45,369 bases of DNA, taken from contig JAHDYP010000005.1 in assembly GCA_023383055.1 (NCBI GenBank), positions 1,016 through 46,384 on the forward strand, written 5' to 3'. The first letter of the stretch is position 1; the number at the start of each line of letters is the position of its first letter. The translations under genes and the position numbers were made by a program. The notes beneath the pieces are model-generated. The model worked only from the letters and a program-made list of their open reading frames with translations, was not told the origin of the DNA and did not search any database. The stretch is from Verrucomicrobiota bacterium (GTDB lineage Bacteria > Verrucomicrobiota > Verrucomicrobiia > Limisphaerales > JAHDYP01). Positions 34,609-43,423 of the stretch are shown in pieces.

Positions 34609-36054
34609 ATGCCAATCCCCATCATCACCGTCAGCCAAATGCGCCAGTGGGAACAGGCCACCTGGGCCGCCAAACGCACCCCCACCGAGGTCGTCAGCCG
34701 CGTCGGACACCTCGTCACCACCCACGCACGCCAATTGACCCGCCCCGGCGACTCCATCCTCATCCTCGCCGGCAAAGGTCACAACGGCGATGACGCCCGG
34801 CAAGTCGTCCTCAATCTCACCGACCGCGAAGTCACTCTCCTCAACGTCACCGACCCCAAAACCGCCCTCCGCGAGTTCAAGTCCCTGCTCTCCCTGCCCC
34901 CCGCCCTGATCGTCGAGGGTCTCTTCGGCATCGGCCTCAAGGGTCCGCTCGAAGCCGATTGGGCCCGGCTGATCCAAGCCGTCAACCGCTCGGCCATTCC
35001 GATCCTCGCCGTCGACGTGCCCGCCGGCCTCAACGCCGATACCGGCGAACCCATGGGCACCGCAATCCGTGCCGCCCAAACCCTCACCCTGGCCGCCCCC
35101 AAAAAGGGTCTCGTCAAAACCCACGCCGCCCCTTACGTCGGCCGCCTCGAATTGGTCTCCGATATCGGGCTCATCCCCTGCCCGCTCTCCAGCGAACTCC
35201 AATGGACCGCGCCTCAGGACTTCGATGGTTTTCCGCCGACACGCGGGGTCGACTCCCACAAGGGCAGCTACGGTCATCTCGCCATCATCGCCGGCAGTCT
35301 TGGTTACCATGGCGCCGCAGTCCTCGCGGCCCGCGGCGCGCTGCAGGCACAACCCGGGCTGGTCACCCTGATCGTCCCGGAGAACATCTATACCCCGGTG
35401 GCCGCCCAGTCCCAGGCCGCCATGGTGCGTCCCTGGCACACGAATGCCCCCCTGCCTCCCACGACCACCGCGGTCTTGTTCGGCCCCGGCATGGCGGCGG
35501 CCGATCTCCCGCCAACCCTCCGAACCGAACTGAGCCAGAAATGGAAGACCCTGCCCCTCACCCTGGTGGCCGACGCTTCGGCCCTGGATTGGTTGCCACG
35601 GGGCAAACTCGCTGCCAAAGCCACCCGGGTCCTCACCCCGCACCCGGGCGAAGCGGCGCGCCTGCTCGGCACCACCGTCACCTCGGTCCAAGCCGATCGA
35701 CCTGCCGCGCTCCGAGCGTTGTCAGCGCGCTACGGCGGCGCCTGGGTGGTGCTCAAAGGTCACCTCACCCTGGTCGGTCGCAACCAGGGCGATCTCTATG
35801 TGAACTGCTCCGGCAACCCCTGGCTCGCCCAGGGCGGAAGCGGAGATCTGCTCGCCGGCTTCCTTGGTGCCCTGCTGGCCCAACCAGCCCTGTCCGCCGA
35901 TCCGCTCCTTGCCCTGCGTTACGCGGTGTGGCAGCACGGCGCCACCGCCGACACGCTCACCGCCGAGAAACCCAATTGGACGGTCGATACCCTGGCCCAC
36001 CATCTCGCCCATCGGCGCGACACCGGCTTCATCCATCCCGGGCGCAATGCATGA
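34609..36054 (+). CDS. nnr: bifunctional NAD(P)H-hydrate epimerase / ADP-dependent dehydratase
   Basis: Nnr repairs hydrated NADH and NADPH. The 481-residue protein is the full two-domain type: an N-terminal YjeF_N epimerase (LILAGKGHNGDDARQVV, DVPAGLNADTGEPMGTA) and a C-terminal kinase-fold dehydratase (DSHKGSYGHLAIIAGSLGYHG, RVLTPHPGEAARLLG, VVLKGHLTLV, and NPWLAQGGSGDLLAGFLGA). It is divergent from nadC, so NAD synthesis and NAD(P)HX repair share a control region. Its stop is within the region where the next membrane protein could begin. Confidence 0.94.
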   Translation: MPIPIITVSQMRQWEQATWAAKRTPTEVVSRVGHLVTTHARQLTRPGDSILILAGKGHNGDDARQVVLNLTDREVTLLNVTDPKTALREFKSLLSLPPALIVEGLFGIGLKGPLEADWARLIQAVNRSAIPILAVDVPAGLNADTGEPMGTAIRAAQTLTLAAPKKGLVKTHAAPYVGRLELVSDIGLIPCPLSSELQWTAPQDFDGFPPTRGVDSHKGSYGHLAIIAGSLGYHGAAVLAARGALQAQPGLVTLIVPENIYTPVAAQSQAAMVRPWHTNAPLPPTTTAVLFGPGMAAADLPPTLRTELSQKWKTLPLTLVADASALDWLPRGKLAAKATRVLTPHPGEAARLLGTTVTSVQADRPAALRALSARYGGAWVVLKGHLTLVGRNQGDLYVNCSGNPWLAQGGSGDLLAGFLGALLAQPALSADPLLALRYAVWQHGATADTLTAEKPNWTVDTLAHHLAHRRDTGFIHPGRNA

Positions 36055-36130
36055 ATACCCCCATTCGGGCCGGGTTACCGCGGGATTTTTTCTTTCCCTT
36101 GCCGCCATCCTTCTGCTAAGGATCGACCCC

Positions 36131-37087
36131 GTGATACATCGTTTCCAGTGGTTTGTGGCGGGCCTTTTGTTCCCCTTTCTAATCGGCATGGCCGCCGCGG
36201 CGGGCGAGTTCCGCCTCGCCAACGGAAACACTCTCCAGGGGGAACTCACCTCGGCCGATGAAGAAGGCATCGTGGTTCAACTCGACGTCGGCGGTTTCAC
36301 CCGCCGCGAGCCCTGGATCAATATCTCCCAGCCAACCTTGCGCGAACTCGCCCAGGACTCCGAACTGCGCGATTTCGTGGAGCCATTCATCGAACCCACC
36401 CCGGAAGAACTCAACGCCCGCCGGGAGAAGAAGGAAATCCTGGTTCGCCCTGTTCCCACCCACTTCGAACGTCCGGCGGAGTTGCCCGGCTTTTTCCCCG
36501 GGCTGATCTCCCCCATCGGCCTGCTGCTGCTCGTGATCGTGGCGGGTGCCAATCTCTACGCCGCCTATGAAGTGGCCCTCTACCGGCAGCAATCCACACC
36601 GGTCGTCTGCATCGTCTCATTCTTCCTGCCCGTCCTCGGCCCGATCATATTCCTCTCGCTGCCCACTCAGCAGAGCTCCGCCGAACCTGCCTATGAGGTC
36701 CCCGCCGAGGTTGCCGGCGCTGCCGGCCGCAAAACCACCGGCATGGTGGCCGCCAAACCGAGCGGACTGTCCCTCGCCTCCATGGAAAAGGCCGGCCCCG
36801 GCGCCGCCCACTCCCAACCCCAGATCTACAACCGGGGCGAACACACCTTCAACCGGCGGTTCTTCGAGTCAAAATTCCCTGGCTTCTTCCGGGTCGTGGT
36901 CGGTGAGGCCGAGAAAGATCTGGTCCTGGTCTTCAAGTGCGTGAAAAACGAATATGTCGGCAGGCGCATCAGCCGGATATCCTCGAATGAACTGCACCTC
37001 CAGTTGCTGAACAGCACCACCGAAGTCAGCATCTCCTTCGCTGACATCACCACCGTTATCTTGCGTCACAAGGACGCCAAAGCCTGA
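36131..37087 (+). CDS. membrane/secreted protein of unknown function
   Basis: From GTG 36131, with AAGGA 9 bases upstream, the 318-residue product has a signal-like segment (FVAGLLFPFLIGMAAAAG), a periplasmic-looking domain starting EFRLANGNTLQGELTSADEE (an SH3-like strand pattern), one or two TM helices (GLISPIGLLLLVIVAGANLY and VVCIVSFFLPVLGPIIFL), and a C-terminal domain that again looks like small beta sheet (KDLVLVFKCVKNEYVGRRI). ATG 36047 is an alternative start with a weaker ribosome site that overlaps the nnr stop. No family recognised. It lies between nnr and adk. Confidence 0.6.
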   Translation: MIHRFQWFVAGLLFPFLIGMAAAAGEFRLANGNTLQGELTSADEEGIVVQLDVGGFTRREPWINISQPTLRELAQDSELRDFVEPFIEPTPEELNARREKKEILVRPVPTHFERPAELPGFFPGLISPIGLLLLVIVAGANLYAAYEVALYRQQSTPVVCIVSFFLPVLGPIIFLSLPTQQSSAEPAYEVPAEVAGAAGRKTTGMVAAKPSGLSLASMEKAGPGAAHSQPQIYNRGEHTFNRRFFESKFPGFFRVVVGEAEKDLVLVFKCVKNEYVGRRISRISSNELHLQLLNSTTEVSISFADITTVILRHKDAKA

Positions 37088-37097
37088 TGCGCCACCC

Positions 37098-37697
37098 ATG
37101 AGGTACCGCACCATCCTGCTGTTTGGGGCCCCAGGCTCCGGCAAGGGCACCCAAGGCAAGATCCTCGGCACCATCCCCGGCTATCACCATTGCTCCTGTG
37201 GCGAAGTCTTTCGCCGCCTCCGACCCGATACCGATCTCGGCCGCACTTTCCTCGAATACTCCAGCCAGGGCCGGCTCGTCCCCGACGAATTCACCGTCCG
37301 CCTCTGGCGCGAAAACATTGAGGCCGAAACCCAGGCCGGCATCTTCAACCCCATCAAGCACCTCCTCGTGCTCGATGGCATCCCCCGAAACCGCCGCCAG
37401 GCCGAAATCCTCCAGGAAACCCTCGAGGTCCTCGCCCTCCTCAACCTGACCTGCCCGGACAACCGGATGCTGATCGAACGTATGCAGCGCCGCGCCTTGA
37501 AGGAGAACCGCCTCGACGACGCGAACCTCGAGGTCATTCAACGCCGATTTCAGGTCTATGAACAGGAAACCCGGGATCTGCTCGGTTGCTACTCTGCCCA
37601 TCTGATCCGCCAGATCGACGCCACCCAGCCACCTGCTCAGGTCCTCCGCACCATCCTCGACATCCTCTGCCAACTCGATCATCAACCGCGACCATGA
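37098..37697 (+). CDS. adk: adenylate kinase (short, LID-less type)
   Basis: Adenylate kinase interconverts ATP, ADP and AMP. The 199-residue protein has the P-loop FGAPGSGKGTQGK, the AMP-site motif as LVLDGIPRNRRQAE (usual DGFPR) and the Arg/Asp run RALKENRLDDANLEVIQRRFQVYEQET. The LID insertion between the two is short, as in short-type kinases. The normally conserved STGDxLR is SCGEVFRR here, so substrate specificity may differ. The gene starts 10 bases after the membrane protein and its stop overlaps the zinc-ribbon gene. It may not be the only adk in the genome; that cannot be told. Confidence 0.82.
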   Translation: MRYRTILLFGAPGSGKGTQGKILGTIPGYHHCSCGEVFRRLRPDTDLGRTFLEYSSQGRLVPDEFTVRLWRENIEAETQAGIFNPIKHLLVLDGIPRNRRQAEILQETLEVLALLNLTCPDNRMLIERMQRRALKENRLDDANLEVIQRRFQVYEQETRDLLGCYSAHLIRQIDATQPPAQVLRTILDILCQLDHQPRP

Positions 37698-37930
37698 GGG
37701 AACAGTTCGGCGCATTCACCGCCAGTGAGCTTTACTGCCCCAAATGCCGCAAATCCCAACCCGTCCGGGAGCGGCTCCTGCTAATCCTGCCCACCGGCGA
37801 GCTCCACGAATACCTCTGCTCCGGCTGTGGCCAATCCCTCGGCGAACGCACCGTCTCCGTCCCCACTCAACCGCCCAAACCGATCTCGCCCCGTCGCCCC
37901 GCGCCTCCGCCACGCCGGCTCCTCCGCTGA
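37694..37930 (+). CDS. tiny zinc-ribbon-like protein
   Basis: This 78-residue product has two CxxC pairs (YCPKCRKSQ and LCSGCGQSL), spaced like a zinc ribbon, and ends in a Pro/Arg-rich tail. Its ATG overlaps the adk stop as ATGA, so translation is coupled. Short zinc-ribbon proteins often bind nucleic acid or act as partners of translation factors, but nothing in the sequence shows a partner. It is 54 bases upstream of fmt. Confidence 0.7.
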   Translation: MREQFGAFTASELYCPKCRKSQPVRERLLLILPTGELHEYLCSGCGQSLGERTVSVPTQPPKPISPRRPAPPPRRLLR

Positions 37931-37984
37931 ACCGGTCCGTTATCTTATCGCTGAATGACCTCCGGACGGTCATCCTCGGACGGC

Positions 37985-38980
37985 ATGAATAAGCTCCGCG
38001 TCGCGTTCTTCGGGACCGCTCCCCTGGCCTGCCCCGGCCTCGAAGCCCTTACCCAGGATCCCAGCCTCGAATTGACCCGCGTCATCACCCAGCCCGACCG
38101 ACCCGCCGGACGCGGCCTCCATCCCCAGCCTTCCCCCGTCAAGTCCCTTGCCCTCCGGCTCGGCCTGCCGCTCGATCAGCCCAACCGCTGCCGCGATCCC
38201 CAGTTCCTTGAACGCTTCCGTACCATGTCCCCCGACCTCGCCGTCGTCGTCGCCTACGGCCAGATCCTCCCCCGGGCACTACTGGATCTGGTCCCCATGG
38301 GCTTCCTCAACGTCCACGCTTCGCTCCTCCCCCAATACCGCGGCGCCGCCCCCATCCAATGGGCTATCCTTAACGGCGACACCGAAACCGGCGTGACCAT
38401 CATGCGCATCGACGAAGGCCTCGATACCGGCGACATCCTCACCACAGTCTCCACCCCCATCCTCGACACCGACGACGCCCAAACGCTCCACGATCGCCTC
38501 GCCCAACTCGGCGCTCCTCTCCTCCTCCAAACCATCGCCGAACTGCGTGCCGGCCGCATCCAACCCCGGCCCCAGCCCCACGACGACGCCACCTACGCCC
38601 GCAAAATCAGTCGCCAGGATAGTCCCCTCGATTGGACGGCTCCCGCCCGCACGCTCTGGAACCGAATCCGCGCTCTCGTCCCCTGGCCGGGCACTTCCAC
38701 CCTCCTGCCCGGCTGCGACAGACCGACGCTCCTGAAAGTGTGGGCCGCCGAACTCATCGCGCACGCGGGCGGTGCGCCCGGTGAAATCATCGCCGTATCA
38801 AACGCTGGCATCGAGGTCGCCTGCGGCACCGACGCCCTGCGACTCAAGCTGGTTCAACGCGAAGGCGGCCGCAAAATGTCCGCCGCCGATTTCCTCGCCG
38901 GCCACCCGCTTCACCCCGGCCAATACTTCGGCTCAGAGAACGGCGGCAACCCTGGCGGGCTGCGCGGAGATCGGGTCTGA
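37985..38980 (+). CDS. fmt: methionyl-tRNA formyltransferase
   Basis: Fmt adds a formyl group to initiator Met-tRNA, using 10-formyl-tetrahydrofolate. The 331-residue protein opens with LRVAFFGTAPLACPGLEAL, contains the catalytic region FLNVHASLLPQYRGAAPIQW (Asn and His), GVTIMRIDEGLDTGDIL (Asp), and the C-terminal OB-fold domain with LWNRIRALVPWPGTST and DFLAGHPLHPGQYFG. ATG 37985 is chosen because MNKLRVAFFGT matches the family N-terminus; an upstream ATG at 37955 adds 10 polar residues. Last gene of the nnr-to-fmt run, followed by a terminator-like hairpin. Confidence 0.95.
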   Translation: MNKLRVAFFGTAPLACPGLEALTQDPSLELTRVITQPDRPAGRGLHPQPSPVKSLALRLGLPLDQPNRCRDPQFLERFRTMSPDLAVVVAYGQILPRALLDLVPMGFLNVHASLLPQYRGAAPIQWAILNGDTETGVTIMRIDEGLDTGDILTTVSTPILDTDDAQTLHDRLAQLGAPLLLQTIAELRAGRIQPRPQPHDDATYARKISRQDSPLDWTAPARTLWNRIRALVPWPGTSTLLPGCDRPTLLKVWAAELIAHAGGAPGEIIAVSNAGIEVACGTDALRLKLVQREGGRKMSAADFLAGHPLHPGQYFGSENGGNPGGLRGDRV

Positions 38981-38997
38981 ATCGACTCCGGTTCGGC

Positions 38998-39015
38998 CGG
39001 GTCTTTGGCGACCCG
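38998..39015. terminator. terminator-like hairpin between convergent fmt and DUF309 gene
   Basis: CGGGTC, loop TTTGGC, GACCCG forms a perfect 6-bp stem between two convergent stops, followed by TTT only on the plus strand. It could end fmt transcripts and, weakly, the opposite ones. Confidence 0.45.
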
Positions 39016-39046
39016 TTTCCACTGGCCCACCCGGCCGATGTTTCGG

Positions 39047-39466
39047 TCAGAGTTGGAGGGTGATTTTCGGCGCGGTGTCCGCGTTCAGTGGGTTCCCGGT
39101 GAATCCGGATTGGGCCAGTCGATTGCGCCAGTCGGCCATGAGCGCCCGGACAGCGCTGACGTCGAGATGTTCGTGCGGCGAGGCGTATTTTCCGAGATGG
39201 GTTCGAGCCCGGTCGAACAGCGCCGCCGCCGGGCCGGGACGATTCCTCTCCAGGTGGACGAACGCCGCCGCGAGCTGGATGAGACCTTTGTAGAACGACC
39301 CATTGCGGCCGAGCCGGTCTTCGAGCCAGAGATCTTCGAGCACCTCGTGCGCCTCGAAATAAAGGCCGAGGTTGAAACACTTGAAAAAGCCGAGGTAACG
39401 GGAATCAAGCCCGTGTCCCTCACAGCCGGCGACCGGCGACTGAACTTGGGCGGTCCTGGTTGACAC
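39047..39466 (-). CDS. DUF309-family protein
   Basis: The 139-residue protein has the DUF309 signature: NLGLYFEAHEVLEDLWLED followed by FYKGLIQLAAAFVHLERN and a later HLGKYASP. The conserved HExxED-like acidic/His residues suggest a helical metal-binding bundle, but the biochemical role of this family is not established. The start is GTG at 39466 without a clear ribosome site. It follows the PQQ-like propeller gene on the same strand after 64 bases, and converges on fmt. Confidence 0.82.
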   Translation of the reverse strand: MSTRTAQVQSPVAGCEGHGLDSRYLGFFKCFNLGLYFEAHEVLEDLWLEDRLGRNGSFYKGLIQLAAAFVHLERNRPGPAAALFDRARTHLGKYASPHEHLDVSAVRALMADWRNRLAQSGFTGNPLNADTAPKITLQL

Positions 39467-39530
39467 AGCCCGAAGTTAGCAGGTACGGGGCGCCGTGCAA
39501 AGCACCCGTTCCAGATCTGGAAAGCGCGGC

Positions 39531-40880
39531 TTAGCGCTCGGCTTCGATCCGATAAAGGTGACTCCGGGTTCGAAGGTAAAGCGCCCGACCCGAAACCGCC
39601 GGCGAAGCCATGAACCCATCATCGAGCGTGTTCGTGGCCAGGATCTCGAAAGTCCGCCCCGGTCGCAGCACCGTCGTCTTCCCTTCCTGGCTGAAGAAAT
39701 AAAGCCTGCCATCGGCATATACCGGCGAGGCCGCGTACTTGCCACCGACCCGCTCGGTCCAGATGACATTGCCGGTTGCGGCTTCGAAGCAGCTGATGAA
39801 ACTCTCCTCGGCAGCCATGTAAATCAAACCATCCACCAGCAGGGGGGACGAATACCTGCCCACGTGCGTCTTCAGTTTCCAGACCACGCCGGTCTCGGTC
39901 ACATCCCCGGCCCCATCGGTTTTCACCGCCCACATTTCTTTCTTGGACAAACCGGTCACGAAAAACGCCAGCCCGTCCGCGAACACCGGACGCGGCGCGA
40001 CCGACCAGTCGGGGTATTGCACCCGCCACAATTCGCGGCCGGATCGCGGATCGTAACCATACGCCGCCTTGGCCCCCGCGCTCAGCAACTGCGGCTCGCC
40101 CGCGGCCCGCACGATCAAGGGCGTGCTGTGCGCCTTGCGCAGATCGCCGTCCCGCGCCATCTGCCCTGGCACGTTCTCGTCATTCCACGCGACCGATCGA
40201 TCCGTCTTCCAGACGGTCCGACCCGTCCCCTTGTCGAGGGCGACATGATACTGCAGGTCGGCGCCGTCCAGCGTCAGGATGAGGAGATCTTCGAAGGAGA
40301 CGATCGACGAAGAGGGACCGCGGTAATGGCGGCAAGGCAGGTCGGATCGCTTCCACAGCACCTGGCCGGTGGACGTGTCCAGGCAGGCCGTGCCCGCACT
40401 CCCGAAGTGCACGTAAACCCGCCCCGGCTCGAGCAGCGCCGAAGGCGTCGCATAACAATTCATCGAGGCCCCATTGCCGAGCGGCTCGGGTTGCTCGACG
40501 TGGAACACGCGTTCGTTGAACCGGATCTCGCCGGTCTCCGCGTCCAACCCGATCGCGTACAAGTCATGCCCACCCTCGGTCGCCGTTGTGACCCACACCT
40601 GACCGTCCCGCACCACCGGCGCGGACCAACCGCGATGGGGTATCGGAGTCTTCCACCGGACATTCCGGGTTTCGCTCCACTCGAGCGGCAGCCCCAGCGC
40701 TTTGTCCGGTGCTGAGGCATGACCGTCCCCGGTCGGTCCGCGGAACTCAGGCCAATCCCCTTGCACCGCAGCGGCCGCGATGATCCATGATGCCAGCGCC
40801 ACGGGCGCCAGCCAACGGCTGGACCGGCTGCGCTCAGACCCTTGATCTCCGGAGAATCGCCAACGCTCGTGATGGTTCAT
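39531..40880 (-). CDS. exported PQQ-like beta-propeller protein
   Basis: From ATG 40880 the 449-residue protein has a basic leader and a hydrophobic segment (WLAPVALASWIIAAAAVQG), then DWPEFRGPTGDGHASAPDKA, the start typical of PQQ-like propeller proteins of planctomycetes and verrucomicrobia. Repeated strands include NVRWKTPIPHRGWSAPVV, AETGEIRF, TSTGQVLWKR and ATGNVIWTERVG, each with the turn seen in PQQ repeats; about seven blades are likely. PQQ-binding or quinoprotein dehydrogenase activity is not shown by any visible residue set, so it may simply be a scaffold. Periplasmic location is inferred. Confidence 0.85.
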   Translation of the reverse strand: MNHHERWRFSGDQGSERSRSSRWLAPVALASWIIAAAAVQGDWPEFRGPTGDGHASAPDKALGLPLEWSETRNVRWKTPIPHRGWSAPVVRDGQVWVTTATEGGHDLYAIGLDAETGEIRFNERVFHVEQPEPLGNGASMNCYATPSALLEPGRVYVHFGSAGTACLDTSTGQVLWKRSDLPCRHYRGPSSSIVSFEDLLILTLDGADLQYHVALDKGTGRTVWKTDRSVAWNDENVPGQMARDGDLRKAHSTPLIVRAAGEPQLLSAGAKAAYGYDPRSGRELWRVQYPDWSVAPRPVFADGLAFFVTGLSKKEMWAVKTDGAGDVTETGVVWKLKTHVGRYSSPLLVDGLIYMAAEESFISCFEAATGNVIWTERVGGKYAASPVYADGRLYFFSQEGKTTVLRPGRTFEILATNTLDDGFMASPAVSGRALYLRTRSHLYRIEAER

Positions 40881-41288
40881 GGTGGGATGGTGAGGCGCTG
40901 CGAAAGCCAAGTCAACCACGGCGACCAGCGCAAGCGTTCCGGCGCAGCGCCATACCCGACACCGACCCGTGGCGAGAACGCTGGCACAAGCTCTGCTCCC
41001 GGGCACGACATGAAACCTCGGGATCTCACGGAATCCAAACGTCTCTCCGCAACCACCAAGCTGCCCAGAGGCGTCATCCAGCGGGCCGCAAATCGAGTGG
41101 GTCTCACCCGCAAAAGCCTGCAGTGCGTGGCCGGACTGGTGATGGCCGGACTGTCAGCCGGACCCGAATGCCGCTAACCCGCAGGGTCATGCGGTTCTAG
41201 CGGAAAGTGCCGCCATTCAATCGAGGCACTCCGCAAAGCTGATGGGCTTACCACTTTCGGCCCATTGTTCAGTCGCAGGCGTTCACCT
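40881..41288. other. 408-base gap with one doubtful small HTH frame
   Basis: The region lies between two divergent genes. Except for the small frame at 41010-41177 I see no gene, tRNA, repeat or clear promoter pair in it. Confidence 0.4.
41010..41177 (+). pseudogene. possible small HTH protein or remnant
   Basis: A 55-codon frame contains KLPRGVIQRAANRVGLTRKSL, which looks like the start of a Cro/C1-type HTH found in small verrucomicrobial and planctomycete proteins (PRGxIQxxAxxLGLSxxxVS). The expected region after the recognition helix is missing and the frame stops soon after (CVAGLVMAG), so it is either a truncated relic or a chance match. No ribosome site. Confidence 0.25.
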
Positions 41289-43403
41289 ATGGGTAACGCC
41301 ATGCAACGAAACGCATCCAAGCTGAACCGAAAGCGAACACGCGAATTCCCCCGCTCCCTCGCCCTGGCACTCTTCTACGCACTGCTGGGCATCGCGGTCC
41401 TGACGGCCGAAACCCCATCCATCACCACCACACACTTCGAAGTCCTGCGGCGCGGCGATACTCCCCGGCTGCGTCGGTTGCTGGATCAGGGCGCGGACGT
41501 CAACGCCCGCGACACCCGCGGCAACACGGCTTTGATGCTCGCGACCGTCTACGCCGGCCCGGATGCGATGCGACTGCTCATCGACCGGGGGGCGGACGTC
41601 AACGCCACCAACACCGCCGGCGCCAACGCGCTCATGCGCGCCGCCCCGGATGACTTCAAAGTGCGACTGCTGCTCGAACACGGTGCCGATTCGAACGCCC
41701 GCTCCGCCTTCGGCAACACCGCCCTGATGCTCGCGGCAAGATCCGCCAACTCCGGTCGCGCGGTCGGGTTGCTCCTGTCCCGCGGCGCCGATGCCCGGGC
41801 AACCAATCTTTTTGGCGCCACCGCCTTGATGGCGGCGGCCGCCGGCGGCGACGCCGAATCGGTCAGGTTGTTGCTCGAACACGGCGCCGATCCCAACGCC
41901 CAACCTGCCCCCGACCATACCGGATTCCTGTTCGGTGGCGGACGCAGTCCCCTGATGTGGGCGGCCTTTCGGGGCGACACCCAAATCATCCAGCTGCTCC
42001 TTGCGGCCGGCGCGGACGTGAACGCCCCGAGCGGGCTTGGAACCCCGCTCGCTCAGGCGGCCTGGTCGGATCAGACGGCCGCAGCCCAACTGTTGATCGA
42101 TTGCGGTGCGCGTCCCGAGATTGCCGGCTTCATGGACCATTACACGCCCTTGCATTGGGCCGCTTCCTCGGAAAACGAGAACGCCAGCCTCGTGCGTCTG
42201 CTGCTCGAACATGGCGCCGACCCGAACCAGGCCGACGGCGAGCCGGTGGACGCTTTTATGGGGACGGCGCAGACCCCGCTGATGCTCGCCCGGCGTCGAG
42301 GTGAAACCCCCATTCTTCATGCGCTTCAGGCCGCCGGTGCCACCAAGGAAAGCCCGGATCGCGTTCGCACTATTGCGCCACCCCGGCGTCAACTCCCCGC
42401 CCAACTCGATGCCGGTCTGCTGCGGGCAGCCATCAACCGGGCCCTGGCTCCTTTGCACACCAGTTCAATCGATTCGAAACGGACCTTCGTGAACCACTCG
42501 AGCAAACAGGATTGCACCTCCTGCCACCAGCAGCACCTCCCGATGGCCGCCATCGGCCTGGCCCGGAAATTCCACGCTCAGGTTGATCCCCAGGCGGAAC
42601 AGACACTCATCGATATCGTCCGCGAAGGCGAAATCAAGGAACCCGAAGTCGACTGGCAGCCGTTGTTTCATCCCGACCCGGTCCAGACCAAGGGCTATGA
42701 ACTCCTCGCCTACGCCGGAGAGGACCTCCCCGCGGATGCGAATTCTGATGCGTGGGTTCATCATCTTTCCGTCCTGCAGGGCCGGGACGGCCGCTGGTTC
42801 AACAACCTGCCCCGCCCGCCGCTTCAAACCGGCGACATCGGCGCCACCGCCCTCGCCGTTCATGCCCTTCAACGCTATCCCTTGCCCGGCCGCCGGGAAC
42901 AACTGGCCCGTCAAGTCGACCGCGCCCGCAACTGGCTCTGGTCGGCCAAAGCCAACGATACCGACAGCCTCGCCTACCAGTTGCTGGGGCTGGCTTGGGC
43001 CGGCGAGCCCGCCGCTCAACTCCAACCGCTCGCCCGGGCTTTGATGGCGCGGCAACGTCCCGATGGCGGCTGGGCGCAATTGCCCAGGCTTTCAAGCGAT
43101 GCCTACGCCACCGGCCAGGCGGTCTACGCCTTGCGTGTCGCCGCCGGGTTGAAAGCCTCCGAGCCGGCCATTGATCGCGGCTTGCGGTTCCTCCTGACCA
43201 CCCAACTGGCGGACGGCACCTGGCACGTCCGTCGCCGGGCTTTCCCCTTCCAACCCACCATGGACAGTGGATTCCCTCACGGCCGTGACGGCTGGATCTC
43301 CGCCGCCGCCACCAGTTGGGCGGTCATGGCCCTGAGCCTGCCGGAGGAGCAGGATTTCATGACCGAAGCCTCTGACGTGAACTCAGGCCGACACGGCGGA
43401 TGA
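41289..43403 (+). CDS. exported ankyrin-repeat protein fused to a heme-c motif and a prenyltransferase/squalene-cyclase-like toroid
   Basis: The 704-residue protein (ATG 41289; ATG 41301 also possible) has a signal peptide (SLALALFYALLGIAVLTA), about eight ankyrin repeats over residues 45-355 (GADVNARDTRGNTALMLA, LLLEHGADPNAQ and similar), then CTSCHQQHLPM (CxxCH at about 409-413), a covalent heme-c type site, and a C-terminal half with QW-like repeats (RQRPDGGWAQLP, TTQLADGTWHVRRRA) of the terpenoid-cyclase/prenyltransferase toroid fold. The three-part fusion in one exported chain is unusual; the cyclase catalytic DxDD motif is not visible. Function unknown; a periplasmic redox-linked scaffold is a guess. 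Confidence 0.82.
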   Translation: MGNAMQRNASKLNRKRTREFPRSLALALFYALLGIAVLTAETPSITTTHFEVLRRGDTPRLRRLLDQGADVNARDTRGNTALMLATVYAGPDAMRLLIDRGADVNATNTAGANALMRAAPDDFKVRLLLEHGADSNARSAFGNTALMLAARSANSGRAVGLLLSRGADARATNLFGATALMAAAAGGDAESVRLLLEHGADPNAQPAPDHTGFLFGGGRSPLMWAAFRGDTQIIQLLLAAGADVNAPSGLGTPLAQAAWSDQTAAAQLLIDCGARPEIAGFMDHYTPLHWAASSENENASLVRLLLEHGADPNQADGEPVDAFMGTAQTPLMLARRRGETPILHALQAAGATKESPDRVRTIAPPRRQLPAQLDAGLLRAAINRALAPLHTSSIDSKRTFVNHSSKQDCTSCHQQHLPMAAIGLARKFHAQVDPQAEQTLIDIVREGEIKEPEVDWQPLFHPDPVQTKGYELLAYAGEDLPADANSDAWVHHLSVLQGRDGRWFNNLPRPPLQTGDIGATALAVHALQRYPLPGRREQLARQVDRARNWLWSAKANDTDSLAYQLLGLAWAGEPAAQLQPLARALMARQRPDGGWAQLPRLSSDAYATGQAVYALRVAAGLKASEPAIDRGLRFLLTTQLADGTWHVRRRAFPFQPTMDSGFPHGRDGWISAAATSWAVMALSLPEEQDFMTEASDVNSGRHGG

Positions 43404-43423
43404 TCGCCTTTTTGCCCCTTGCA

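Noticed and set aside
39509..39522. 14-bp perfect palindrome TTCCAGATCTGGAA in the gap before the DUF309 gene
   Set aside because: About three such palindromes are expected by chance in a window this size, and no promoter element is nearby.
40881..41264. Searched for a tRNA or small RNA in this gap
   Set aside because: No cloverleaf, CCA end or hairpin with T-run could be drawn.
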